In this document: positions 33,948 to 45,739 of the stretch, piece after piece
Numbering within the stretch: position 1 is the first letter of the stretch
Layout of the letters: each line of letters opens with the position of its first letter
Position numbers and translations under genes: made by a program
Notes under the pieces: model-generated
What the model saw: only the letters and a program-made list of their open reading frames with translations
Told to the model about the DNA's origin: nothing
Databases searched by the model: none
NCBI GenBank assembly: GCA_037176885.1
Contig: JAWWNJ010000006.1
Location: forward strand, 620,001-684,000
Source of the DNA: Favolaschia claudopus
Lineage: Eukaryota; Basidiomycota; Agaricomycetes; Agaricales; Mycenaceae
Direction: 5' to 3'
Length of the DNA: 64,000 bases

Positions 33948-36900
33948 TGGGCCATCTAGACGTTAAAGGGCTCAATAGCGCCACCCTCGGCTTTCCGGTG
34001 GACTCAGTCAACATCAAGAACTGCCGCATTTGCGCTCTTGCCAATATCAAACGACTACCGTTCCCTAACAAAGCTCTAAACCGCGCCGACCGCGTCTTGT
34101 TTCGTATCCACACCGACATCTGTGGTCCTCTACCTCTGGGGTATGGGGGCTACAGACACTTCATCACTTTTACCGACGATTTTCGACGTTTCACTACAAT
34201 CTACTTCCTAAAATCCAAATCCGACTCCCTCGCGTGCTTCCGCGAATTCCGCGCTTCAGCTGAGAATCTCCTGGGTGCCAAGATTGTCTACCTACGAATC
34301 GACAATGCGCCTGAACTCGTGTACGGTCAATTCAAGGACTACTGCACCGAGAACGGCATCACCTACGAGAAAACGGTGCCAGACGCGTCTCCTCAGAACG
34401 GCGTTGCGGAGCGGCTGAACCAGACGATTGAGCATATGATCAGGGCGATGCTGGTCGACGCCTCGCTCACGTTCTGGTTTTGGCCGCTCGCCGCCCAAGC
34501 CTCGATCCACATTAAGAATCGAGTGCCGCATTCAGCAAACGAGGACGGTTCGACACCTTTCGAGAGCTGGTTCAAGCGCAAACCTGACCTCTCGCACCTG
34601 CGCCCCTTCGGTGCTCTCGTCACGGCGCGGAAAACCAACTCGACGGAGCAACCGAAATTGACACCGCGAGGGGAAGAAGGCCGTTTTGTTGGATATGCGC
34701 GCGACTCCAAGGGATATTTGATCTGGCTTACAGAGGCCAGATCTGTCCGCTCGCGACGCGACGTCCAATTCCATGGTTTTCCTGACTTCCTTCCATCACC
34801 TCCACTCTCCGACATTCTATGGGAAGACGTGCCGTGTGATCTCGAGGAACACTTCAGAGATCGCGCGCCCGTCGGGCCCACCTCCGCGCGCCCGGCCATC
34901 GAGCCAAACCCTGCCATCGAGCGAAACCCGGCCATTGAGCCAAACCCTGCCATTGAGCGAAACCCGTACGTTCTATCGTTAACGATAGCGTAAATCGTAC
35001 TCACCTGTTTAACCAGGCGTCCCTCTGAGGACATTGAAATGCAAACCTCGGAGCGTGCTGACGCGTCTCCTGAGTACGTGTTAACGCGTCTGGATGTTAA
35101 CGTCCATCTAACCTGTTTAACCAGGGCTGTACAACGGATTCTAGACGAGATCTCGCAGAGCATACAGCCTCGAGCAGTCACTCCGTGCGTTAACGCAAAC
35201 ACGGCTTGTAAACGAAGCCTAATGTCCATTAACAGACAACCTGACGCTGACGTCCCCATGCCTGACGCCCAACTCGACGACAGGTCAATTGCTGACCGCC
35301 GTGTACCCCGTGTTCGCCAAGTCCCAGCGAAATACATCATCGACCACGCGACACTGGACGAGGGGGGGAACGATTTCCTCATCTCTGAGGACTACCTCAT
35401 GTCCGTCCTAGTGTCGGGTGACGAGCTGGAGATTGAATGCGAAACGGAGGAGTTCGTGGATCTCGCGCAGGCGTTCGAGCAAACAGAGACCGCTTTTGCA
35501 GCTCTCTCCGACCCCATCGATGACCCAGACGCTAAAGACCCAGCGGCTGTTCACGAGGCAGAGTCGTCTATGTACTGGCCGCAGTGGTTGGTCGCCATTC
35601 ATGAAGAGCTCGAGTCGCTGAAGGCGAAGGGCGTCTACGAAGAAGTCGAGGATCTACCACCTGGCCGTAAAGCCGTTGCGTCTAAATGGGTTCTTCACAT
35701 TAAACGCGACCGCGATGGGCTGATATCACGATTCAAAGCCAGACTCGTCGCAAAGGGCTTCACTCAGATCCCTGGACAAGATTACAACTTTACTTTCGCA
35801 CCCGTCGCTCGATGGGAATCGATTCGCTTTGTACTCGCACTCGCAGCTGCCCAAGACATGACACTACGACAAGTCGACGTCAAAACTGCTTTCCTCAACG
35901 GTCCCCTCGAGGAGGAGATTTACATGCGGAAACCTGCCATTGCGGGACCGGGTTATTGGAGGCTCCTGAAGGGTCTCTACGGACTCAAGCAGGCAGGCCG
36001 GCAGTGGTACCTGGAGCTAAATTCGCGACTCGAAACCATCGGATTTAAACGAATCGAGTCCGACTGGAGTGTATACCAACGGAGACTCGGTAACGAGTAC
36101 TCCATCATTACTACAAGCGTCGACGACATGCTGATAGCCTCATCTTCGCAAGCTGAATCCGACGCCGTGGTTGCGGCACTGGCCGCTCAATTCGAAATCA
36201 CTGATAACGGCGAGCCGCAGCTACATCTTGGCTGTACCATCGAACGCGACAGGGAACAACACACCATCCGCCTTCACCAAAAGTCGTACACGGAGTCCAT
36301 TCTCCGTGACTTTGGGTTTGACAAGAGCAACACGGTGCTGACCCCAATGGATCCAAGCGCCCGCTTGACGCCTGCTGCCGCCGAAGACATCGCAAAGGCC
36401 AAGGACTACCCATACACCGCGATCGTTGGGAAATGTATGTACTTGGCGACCTGCACGCGTCCCGACATCGCGTACGCTGTACGTGAACTAGCTCGTTTCA
36501 TGGCAAGCTACGGTCCAGCCCACATCACCGCTGCCAAACACCTACTGCGTTATCTTCGCGGAACCACAGCGCACGGCATCACGCTTGGAGGTCGAGACTC
36601 AGGAACACCAATCCTCACTGCGCTCAGTGACTCCGACTGGGGAATGGGCGACACGCGTAAATCCGTTTCGGGATTCGTGATTCTCATGGGGAACTCGCCC
36701 TTGTCATGGAGCTCCAAGCAGCAAGCCGTCGTCGCGCTCTCATCTTGCGAGGCTGAATATCTCGCAACCACTCATTGCGCCAAAGACGTCCTCTGGTTCC
36801 GCAACATCTTCGCGGAACTCGGGTTTCCTCAGGATCAACCTACGACAATGTTCTGCGACAATCAAGGAACAGTCGCCTGCACCCACGACCCACAGGCTCA

Positions 36901-37117
36901 CTCCAAAATGAAACACATTGCTATTCGCGAGCATTTCATCCGTGACTGCGTCTTGAAGCGCCTCATCGATGTCATGCACGTTGCCGGTAACAGCAACGTC
37001 GCCGACCTTTTCACTAAACCCCTACATCGTACCATTCATACCCGCTGGGTCAAGATGCTCAACCTCGACGCGCGTCAAGGGGGGGTGTTGGACATTGACG
37101 CAGCGCTTAGTCGCTGA
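33947..37117 (+). CDS. Copia Pol: integrase, reverse transcriptase, RNase H
   Basis: The frame opens GHLDVKGLNSATLG, the second half of the pre-integrase HxxxGH region, with zinc-binding CRIC downstream. The integrase core shows HTDICGPLPLGYGGYRHFI, YLRIDNAPEL and SPQNGVAERLNQT, the D, D and E of the catalytic triad. After the linker, reverse transcriptase reads SKWVLHIKRDRDGL, VDVKTAFLNGPLEEEIYM, GLYGLKQAGRQWY and SVDDMLIA (active-site VDD). RNase H follows with LSDSDWGMGDTRKSVSGF, SSCEAEYLA and FCDNQGTV, and the end reads NVADLFTKPLH. One in-frame TAA at 34991-34993 falls in a 51-nt segment that looks spliceable; otherwise 33947-37117 is one continuous frame. Expression from Gag would need a -1 shift near 33929. 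Confidence 0.9.
34895..34966 (+). repeat. 18-bp tandem repeat at the end of the integrase region
   Basis: Four units of GCCATYGAGCSAAACCCK encode alternating PAIEPN and PAIERN hexapeptides. The array ends exactly where the first 51-nt intron-like segment begins. Confidence 0.92.
34966..35016 (+). other. Intron-like segment 1 in copia pol (51 nt, contains stop)
   Basis: It begins GTACGT, has a CTCAC branch-like site, and ends TTTAACCAG. Its 51 nt keep the frame whether removed or read. Read through, it carries TAA at 34991; spliced, AACCC joins GCGTCCC as N-P-R-P. Confidence 0.55.
35074..35124 (+). other. Intron-like segment 2 in copia pol (51 nt)
   Basis: It begins GTACGT, has a perfect CTAAC branch site, and ends in CCTGTTTAACCAG, the same 13 nt as segment 1. 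The phase is again 2. It has no stop codon. Confidence 0.55.
35185..35235 (+). other. Intron-like segment 3 in copia pol (51 nt)
   Basis: It begins GTGCGT, has a CTAAT branch-like site, and ends ATTAACAG. Length and phase match segments 1 and 2. It has no stop codon. Confidence 0.5.
37077..37085 (+). other. Polypurine tract of the copia element
   Basis: AAGGGGGGG lies directly before the 3' LTR, the expected plus-strand primer. Confidence 0.8.
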
Positions 37118-37297
37118 CCTAAACATTTCCTAATCAATCTACTTACACGATCACTCTGTAACATATTGATCCTGGACGAAGAGACGGACCCCTAACGGTT
37201 CTCTCTTCGTACCAGGTATGGCTCGTATATTCTACTCGCCTATGTATTAACGAACGGTTCTCTCTTCGTACCAGACCAAATATATATTTACTTGATA
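37086..37297 (+). repeat. 3' LTR of the copia element
   Basis: This 212-bp copy differs from the 5' LTR at one position (37147). Confidence 0.93.
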
Positions 37298-37302
37298 TCA
37301 GT

Positions 37303-39406
37303 CATGATCCAAGGTGAAGGGAAAACGGTTCCTACGTTCGTTTGTTTCAGTGGAATGGTAGGGGTGAACGATAGAGGTACTTAAGAGGTACTATTGGATG
37401 AAAAGGGTCGACGAAAAATTTGTTAGATTGATCGGTGCCGGAAAAGGAAAGAAGAGTTTGACAAGCGTGAGATTATGTCGGTCCGACCACCGTGTTTCAA
37501 AGTTGAACGTTAACGTTAACGTTGAACTGTGGGAAAATGGAGGACAATTATTTCCTCGACCTTCAAGTTCTTAGTTGGTAGCCATCGAAGAACTTTATCG
37601 CCAAAAGTGCTCGAATCGCGGACACTGTGGCCGGGCCCAACGATATGCTCGCGGGTTTACTGTTTGCCGGTTCTACTCTTTCGTTAACGCACTGGGAGGC
37701 GGAGAAAACGGAGAAAGTTCACGTACGAGTTGAAATGGCTTCTCTGACATTTATCAGACAGGATCAGACACATCCATGTCATACGGCGGCGACTTTTGTT
37801 TCCTTTAGTTATGATTGAATAAAAATGCCTCTGACTTCTGAGCGTAGGTATATTAAACTACCAATAACGGTCAAGCCCAGGACCCTCGGACATCCGTCAG
37901 ACCTGTTTAGATTTCTCGTGCCTCAAGTTATTAAGCGAGCCATTCCCTCGAAGCCTTTCGAAACCCTTTCACAGCGGTATACTTAGTAACAACCGTCCCG
38001 GAATTCCAACCGCCACCTACCGCATATTTTGTTGCAAGGGGCGCCCTGATAACCAGCAGAACATAAGCTGGCAATGGCGACGTTTAAGGCCTCTAGCCAA
38101 GTGGCCCAAAGAGAACGTAACAAAAACAAACTGCTGATGATGTATGATTAGTATGAACAAGTTTTGAATTTGTACCGCATGGTTGGAAACCCGAACGGAG
38201 AAGTATCCATTGACTTGCAGCGGCTTGGCACCCCAGACCCATGCATTCGGGCAGTCCTTATCGTATGTTCCACCCAATTGGTGTTCTGCCGAGGCCAGTT
38301 CCTGCCACCGTACAATTCAATCCGCCACTATAGTGGGCTTGGCATAGTTAACGTTCAACATCTGGCACCGAAACCATGGGACTACTCTACACCTGCTAAT
38401 GATGGGTACCTTCCCGCCACTAAACGTTGATTACCTAACCTCTGGAAACACATATTCGGGATTCCGATCCTGTTCCTTGGACTCGTTCCACGAAAATCGG
38501 CTATCCGTTGGAGTGGGAGCTGGAACCAGAGTTATGGCCCCCGTTGTACCTCCGCGATATCTATCTCTGTCCTCTTCGGACGCGACGTCGTTTATATTTA
38601 GCCCTCTTGAGAAATGAGTGCTTGTCTCAATACAATACTCAGTGGCACTCACCCACCCTTTTCCTAGAGTATTTCAGGCTCCACTGCAGGCCAGCCGAGA
38701 CTGTTTTACTCCAAGAAAATTCTTCAACCAGAGCTCAGACCGGTCGAAACGACCTTAAAAGTCCATGCTGGATTCTTCTGAATTAGCAGCCGCGCTTGAC
38801 AATTCATATTCAGGCACTAACTATGAATAGTTCAAGCGACAATTAGTAACATTACTCAAGTATTGAAGTCTCTTCCGGCGCCCGTGGCTGCAGAGCCAAA
38901 GTACACCGAAAAGGATGCTCTGTCGGGGTCCATATGAATTCATGTCATTTCAAAGGAGACTCCGTAGCCACTGGCAGTGTTCAATTCCTGTGGCTGTCGT
39001 AAATAGATCTCCGGCCCTGCATAAGGAGCGAGTAAGGCGAACAAAAATAGCGCAAACTTACCTCACTCGCGGGACGGAAATTTCTTGGCAGGCTGAAGGG
39101 AGATAGCGACTTGCGTTTGCTAGTTACTGCCTTAGTTTACTATAGGCGGACAAGAAAATCGACGTCTCATTCAGTTGTATTGAACAAGGAACCACGCTTG
39201 ACCCGCATAGCCGGTCGTATCCATCTGTCCAGGCGTCGAAGAAATCTAGAAAGTTAACTTACGTGACAAGCCTTGGAAAAGCGGAAGGGACATGAAGGGC
39301 TTAACTCTACCACGAGCGCACACTCAGCAGGTGATAATCGAGATTTGTGTGATCGTGAAAAAAATATCGTAACAACAGGACGTCGCGGAAAATCACAAAC
39401 TAAGTC
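37303..39406. other. Gene-poor region
   Basis: About 2.1 kb without a recognisable gene. A palindromic run of three AACGTT units (37506-37523) stands out. Frames such as 38508-38786 plus have no domain. Confidence 0.5.
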
Positions 39407-42400
39407 CTACTGTTTCTCATCCAGCACCTCCACAGTTCCGTCTGCGTTTAGCTTGACCCCGACTTTTTGTGTGCTGGCCCGTGCGGGCCATGAAGCGTCA
39501 AAGATTTCGTCGAGTTCCTCCAGCGTTCTGCCGACCTGCCGAAGAGTCCAAGAGAGATCAGAAACCATTCTCTTCCGATGAAGAACTATACTGACCGTCT
39601 CGACACCGAGGAAGTACCATAAGACAGAAGCAACAAGATCCCATGCGACGAAGCTGCCGATGGACGAGCGTCAGATATATGGGATTATCATGACCAAAAA
39701 TCTTACACGAAGTAGTACTTCCAACTGAGCTTCTGCAGCCCAACGCTATTGGCGAAGGTGTTGATGAAGCTGGGATTGCTCAATAAATTACCACATCGAG
39801 CAAGAGGTTCGGGGTTCTGGGCTCACCCGGCAATGTTGGAGATAAGGATATGGACTATAAGCAGGTGTTGTTAGTAGTGTCGAAATAAATTTCGCATAAA
39901 CCTTACCGGCCATGCCTTTGGCACGCATATCTTGGCTCATCACCCTGGTAGATTCATACATCCTGTCAGCGTCTCCCCCAAACACGCATAGCGGACTGCT
40001 CACTCTGCACAGTACAGGGCCTGGAGCGGCGTATACGTGAAAGCGTAAACAATCCCGAAAACAAAGATCATCGCAATGGAAGCATGAGCACCCGCGATGT
40101 TGGTGTTGCCCTTCTTGCCATCTTTCGTTATGGGTTAGGCAGTGTTTCAGCAAGGATCAAATTGCGGCTTACATTTGGATGACAGAGCGGCGACGATAGC
40201 GAGGAGGCAGGCGAGGGCAAAGGACCCTATGTAAAGGCGTCGTCGACGGCCGATTTTGTCGGCCACGGCTGCGCCCTGTCAATCGACCAATGGTCAGCGA
40301 ATTCTCATAGCTGTATACGGATGCCAAGTACGGTAAATGCCCCGAATGCAGAGAGGATCGAGTTAGCAAAATTGCTTTGAAGATATTTAGAAAGCAAAGC
40401 CAGGAACGCAAGATATGAAGAAGCGCCGCACTAAACGAGTTGTGTATGTGTTGACGTGACGCCGGCATTTGCAAACACGACAGGCAGGAAGTAAGTAATG
40501 AGCTATGGAACGGATCAAGACCAGAAAATCGATCATAAAGCGAGAACGTACCCCGTTACCAGCCAGTTGTCCATTGATACACTAACAAAAGGCATTCAAT
40601 TTGAGCTGATTTTGGGAATAAACCATAATTTACCATCAGTGTCAGGCAAACCATCCGCCATCCTAGTACAGTCAAATCAAGATCAAGTTTTGAACACACC
40701 TTATTATGGGGGGATAGTATACCACCCGCTCTAATTAGCAATGGTGCGTGGTGGAATCAAACCAGAGGTTTAGAGTGATTTTTGGTATACTACCATAGAG
40801 TGCTTAGGCAGGGGGTAGGCTTACCATCAACAGTGAGCTCGCGGTCGTCGTCATCGTAGAGGGCAGCGAACAAGCGGATACGTAAATATGATCAAATTTG
40901 CATGTGTTTGGGCAACGGTCTCGACCGTCGCTTGGCGCTGTCGAGCACGATGAGCTCGATATGTAGCTAAAAAAATCGTGTGAAATCCACAAAAAAAGGA
41001 GTATATGGCAAGATAGTGTCGCGTACCATAGCATAAAAATAACGAGTACATTGTCAAAACTTCGTCTGTATAACGATATAAGAAGGATTAATGAACCGTG
41101 CGGGCAGAAGCAAGATTAATGCATATATGCTGCTATTGATACAGATATGGTACGCTTCACCGGCCGAGAGTGATAATAGTGGGTGGGAAAGTGCGGTATG
41201 TAGCTACGCTGCTCGATATTGGGGGCGGGAAAGAGGAAATACATGGGCATGGGATTGGCGCAGCAAATAGTAACAATGGCACATGACTGGGTATGTTGAT
41301 GGGCATTGTTAGAGATTACCGTGCGGCTTGTGAGCCTTCTGTGACGCAAGCCCAATCAGAATAGCAAGGGAGCTCGGAAGCTACCGCGAATTCGCGCCCG
41401 GGCATTCCGCAAGCACCGAGCGCGGCAAATCTACGAGCGCGATCGCAATCCGCACGTTGGCGCTCGAACTAGCGCGTGCGTCTCCCTCGAGAAGCGCAAG
41501 AGAGCTGCCGCGCGCGCGACTCTCCATCTATGCGAGTAGCACCTACACTCGTCTCAGGCTGTGAAGCAGCGTGCATGCTCGGACTTGAAGTCAAAGGAAG
41601 GTGGTGGCGGAGCAGGACGGAGGGAGGAGATGAGGATGGTCGTAGGTAGGTCGAAAACAGCACTGTTAGCGGGGGCGAAATATGGTCCTAGGAGGGGTAG
41701 CAGACGTGCATGATCGTTCCACGCTGAGGGTAATAGAAATGGCAATGAGGGCGGCACATGTCGGCTTTGAGAGTATCGGAGTGGAAAGTGAAATCCAAGC
41801 GCAAGATGCTGCGGCAGGTATCTTGGACGTAGACCTTTCCCAGCGAGAGAGACGGGAATAGCGGGAGCGGTGGTGGTAAAACATTGAGAGGGGTGGACTT
41901 TGCGCTGCTTGGATGGGTATGATGTAGCCAGTGAGTCTTGCTACTTGCTTCCGTTAATGCTGGTTCACCGCAATTTCGGCACGAATAGGGTCGGGTGACC
42001 CCGTAGCCTTCAAATCAACAGGTAACAAAAGTTAGAAGAGGAAGGCGAAGGTATACATTTATAACGCACCATACAAAACAGAGATCAAGAACTGTTCTCT
42101 AAGGCTCTAACGAAAAGCGCAGCGCCCAACACGACGAAAGCCGTTGCGGCAAAAGAACGGCAGATTTGGGGTTCCAAAAATTGGGCAAATTTAAAAGATC
42201 TTAGTAGGTGAAAGCGTTCGTCGTTGTGAAGCGATAGAATTGCACGAGAGTGGTCGACGGCGGCGGACATGGTGGTCAGAAGCAAGCGTGTCACACATGT
42301 GACGGCGTTACTTCTCTCCATCAAGCCCATCGTAACCGGTCGAAACATCGAACATTGAATTTCCCCAGCATGTTTTTTCAAGCTTCATAGATTCCGACTT

Positions 42401-45400
42401 GTTTACTAAGGTTATAGTGCTAATATCTATAGAGCCGAAGGTTCAAACGGGAAAATTCAATTTTTCTCGAGATGATTTCACTCAAACAACTCAGGGTGCG
42501 AGTTCATGGCTTGACGATGTCTGTATATATCTGAAACACTCAGGTTAATAGCATCGTAGTTGCATGTTTTAAAATGAAGGCCTGATTGTGTTTGAAAGCA
42601 AATGCTTGTACTGCAGCTGCTGAAATGGCTGATGTGACAAGGGCAATCATTGCATTATATCTCGTCCCACCCTTCATGCTGCTATCTCATGATTTGGATT
42701 TGAAGTCCTCCGTACCACTGCCCTGATGTGTTAGAAACTTACAGCTGTACCCTGTGTTTGAAAAAAAATCATTTTTCACCTTAATTCGCAATTTCCAGGG
42801 ACAGGCGGATATTCGAGGCTCCAAATGTGACCTAGAACTTGAGCAGAGTGATGCGGGAGTCCGAATATATCTTTTGCCCTGGGGTCTACTGGTCATCTGG
42901 ATGGAAATGTGAAAACGGGACCGAATTCGAGTCGGCATGTCACAAGGTTTAGCACTGTAATTAGAGAACTGAGTTGTTCAACTGATATCTTGGATGTATT
43001 TTCAAACTCACGCTTACTCCTAGGGCGTAGTTTTGACAAATGTGGTCTGTCCATGCTGCCTCTATGTCCCATGATTTTAGGGAATTTCTCTGAAGCCTTC
43101 TAAGAACCAAAACTCACTGAATGCGAATGTTTCGACCGATTAGCGAATGTTTCGACCTATTAGCGACGGAATTTGGCCCATAGAATATATATTTCTTCAT
43201 GGAATCCTTGTGGAATCCTATTACCTTAGGATATGATGTGCTAATCTCTGATGTCAATGAAATAGGAGTGAATACAGAAGAGCTAAACCCGGAGTGTAGT
43301 CTTGAGGTTCAAGTTTTGTGGATATCGGAACACTCGGAGCAACGGTCCGATATCACCGAACCAGGAAAACGAGTGCCCAAGGAACGATTAGAGCCCAAGC
43401 AGGAGAACAGGGTGTAGAAGGATGACTAGATGGATCGTCTACTCGCCGTTGGATCATCCACAGAATCCATTGAGGGCGCCGGAGGGTCCGGGAGGGATCC
43501 GAGTAGGGGCGAGAATCCAAATAACGGGTTGGGAGGCCTTCGGAAGAAGTCGAATTAGCCACTGAGGTTACTCCCTGTGCAGAGGCGTTGTCTCTAGGTC
43601 TTTACTTTCAACAGAATGGCGGAAACACGAAGGCAATCGAAAGGAAAAAAACAATAGCATCAAACGATCAATCCATCAGCCAGCCCGCCCACCAAATCCG
43701 TGCACAGATCCTGCTAATGAATCTAGACGTATCAGAGAGCCTGTGAGCAGTAGTGGCTGGTATGGTGGCATGGAAGGCGAAGGGGAGCTGCAGGGAGGGC
43801 GGGGCACGAAAGTGGCGGGACGGATTGATGGATGACGGCTTGATCGTAACAAGAACAAACAAATGACCCGTTTCGGAAGAGCGGACAGCGCGTTATGCAC
43901 GGACCATCAAGGCGCGATCCGCGGGCGAGCGGTGGGCGCGGATACGGGCGCTGGCGGCCCCCCAGGGTGAGTGGTATATACCACCCTCCACTCTCCTTCT
44001 CCAATCTGATTCCACCACCGTCCATTGCTAATTAGAGTACATGTGTTATACTATTTCCCCGTATACGCCTGTTGAACACACAAACGACAAACACATACGG
44101 TGATTGCGAGTTCTGAAAAGCACCCGATAATCCCAGAACTAATCAGGCAGTGTCAGCAAGGAACTTGATTAATTGCTGAACGAGAATGGAACGCACCGCA
44201 TCTTCACGCTTGACCGCGATCTGTTCTTGAAATTCAGCCATTTCGAGCTATATGTTATTCGAGTTCAGATCTCATGTTATTCCACTAGGTCAGCGTCAAT
44301 GCTGCGCACCTCAATCACAGGGTTCGTCTTTCCGTCGTTAGAGTGATAGTCGATGAGGATTTGGCGCGCCTCTTCGGTGCGACCGCGCGAGATGAGCCAA
44401 CGTGGGGATTCGGGGAGGAACCAGACGCATGTCATGACGATTAGCTGGAAAGCGTATCAATGAGGGACGAGCGACTTGACCAACCAGGCAACTTACAGGA
44501 GGGCAGATCTGGAGAAGAAGTGGAAGCCGCCATGCCCATGTTGTGCTCATTTTCTGCGTGCCAACCATGGCACCAGTGGCTGGGATGCTGCCGATGAAAA
44601 AGCATCTAGAAGAAACGAACAAAAAAACGTCTCAGTGACAGGATGCTCAACGTGGGTAAAATAAGGATACATACGAATTATACAGAGCTCCGAGACGACC
44701 TCGCCATTGAGGTGGTGCCAGCTCTGTTACCCACGTCGGGGCTCTGCAGCTCCGTTTAATATCGATGAAGAAAATCTGTGTTACCCACAACGTACGCTGT
44801 GGTTGAGATTGCGATACCGAAACCAAGAACAAACTACGCTGTGCTGTCAGAACAAATAATTGGATAGAGCTGGAGGGAACGTACGCGGCCACCGATGAAA
44901 GCTTCTCGAGTCTGAGCCGTTACGCTGACCACTGAGCCTACAAGGATGAAGAGACCGCCCTACGTTTCATCTCTTAGCTGCCGGGCAATAGCCCGACGAG
45001 TATCGGCGTACCAGGAACATGCCACCACGTCTTCCCCACTGCATCTGAGTCAGATTTGCATTATCACAGCAAAAGAACGGTACTCACTTTCTCAGTAGCA
45101 GGACCAGCAAAGAAGGCTCCGACACAGTTTCCCGTTACACTGTATCGGATCAGATCAAACAAGTCGGGCCGCCTCGAGTAACATACTATATCATGAACAC
45201 AATACCCTTTGCAAGATAATTCAGTTCGTCGAGAAATATGGTCAAGATTCTGAGTACACACCGTTGCCTTTCCACTAGTTTGGTAGTTGAACTTTGGGAT
45301 CCGCTCAGAATCGTGTCAAGACTGGAGATGCAAGCACATACGAAATTGAGATATTGAGGCATAGCGTTAATCCCACCCATCAAACTGCCATCGAAGCCGG

Positions 45401-45662
45401 AGGATACAGCGTTCAAGAATCCAACCATAACGATGAAGTACAGCTATGTGTGTCCTTGAATGCAGCAAACTCGAAGGTGAAAAGGGGAATCAGGACATAC
45501 CATAAAACTACGCCTGCTGAACGCATTCAGGCTGTCCGACTTCTCTATCGCAGCCTTGAAAGCGGGATTATACACCGCAGCCGTGACTTGTGCGTCCGTC
45601 GTGTCTAGCGCTGATTTGACATCTTCGTCAAAGGACTTCTTCTCATTGTACTGAGAAGACAT
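39407..45662 (-). CDS. MFS sugar transporter (hexose/lactose permease type) with a transposon-filled intron
   Basis: The start MSSQYNEKKSFDEDVKSALD at 45662 gives a cytosolic N-terminus. Twelve-helix sugar-porter signatures follow: FDGSLMGGINAMPQYLNF, GNCVGAFFAGPATEKWGRRG, ELAPPQWRGRLGALYNSCFF, FLPESPRWLISRGRTEEARQ, EMAEFQEQIAVKREDA, then exon FWDYRVLFRTRNHR (44099 upward), then a 3436-bp intron (44098-40663), then WRMVCLTLM and CINGQLAGNGLITYFLP. The C-terminal half has ADKIGRRRRLYIG and ends VETVGRTLEELDEIFDASW with stop at 39407. Every conserved block is present and in frame, so the gene is probably functional if the long intron is removed. Substrate is a sugar, probably a hexose or disaccharide, moved with protons across the plasma membrane. 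Confidence 0.88.
40705..44064. mobile_element. Degenerate inverted-repeat DNA transposon inside the transporter intron
   Basis: Inverted repeats lie at both ends: CTCTAATTAGCAATGG at 40729-40744 and its reverse complement at 44022-44037. They extend inward to a shared GGTGGTGGAATCA-like block and outward to GGGG..ATAGTATA. The outermost bases are near TAT-GGGG, and the exact edges and target duplication are uncertain. The ~3.3-kb interior has no recognisable transposase, so the element is non-autonomous or decayed. A shorter inner hairpin (AGTATACCA...CTCTAA with its reverse near 40770-40795) lies at the left end. Superfamily is not assigned. Confidence 0.75.
43119..43160. repeat. Short tandem repeat within the intron transposon
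   Basis: Two copies of GCGAATGTTTCGACC followed by GATTA or TATTA lie in tandem, about 20 bp per unit. Confidence 0.6.
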
Positions 45663-45739
45663 GGCGATAGAGCAAAGGTCTGTAGTGGCCGGAACTAAGC
45701 TCAGCTCCACGTCGGACGGAGGTGGTCAAGAGGTGGTCT

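Larger units (their letters stand above)
31707..37297 (+). mobile_element. Ty1/copia LTR retrotransposon, near full length and young
   Basis: Two 212-bp LTRs (31707-31918 and 37086-37297) differ by one base that I can see (T at 31768, A at 37147). A 5-bp target duplication TCAGT flanks the element (31702-31706 and 37298-37302). LTR ends are TGTTGG...TTGATA, so the terminal dinucleotides are TG...TA rather than TG...CA. A primer-binding site follows the 5' LTR and a G-rich purine tract precedes the 3' LTR. Gag, protease, integrase, reverse transcriptase and RNase H occur in copia order. A frame change between protease and integrase and one in-frame stop within an intron-like segment are the only interruptions seen. 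Confidence 0.95.

Noticed and set aside
34991..34993. In-frame stop as proof that the copia element is dead
   Set aside because: The stop lies in a 51-nt segment with donor, branch and acceptor sites and a frame-neutral length, and LTRs are almost identical, so a spliced or regulated stop is at least as likely.
42085..42381. 98-codon minus-strand frame inside the intron transposon, considered as a transposase remnant
   Set aside because: No catalytic motif or similarity to a transposase could be seen.
39407..45662. Sugar transporter as a pseudogene split by a transposon
   Set aside because: All conserved blocks can be joined in phase, and the insert falls between a consensus donor (44098) and acceptor (40663).
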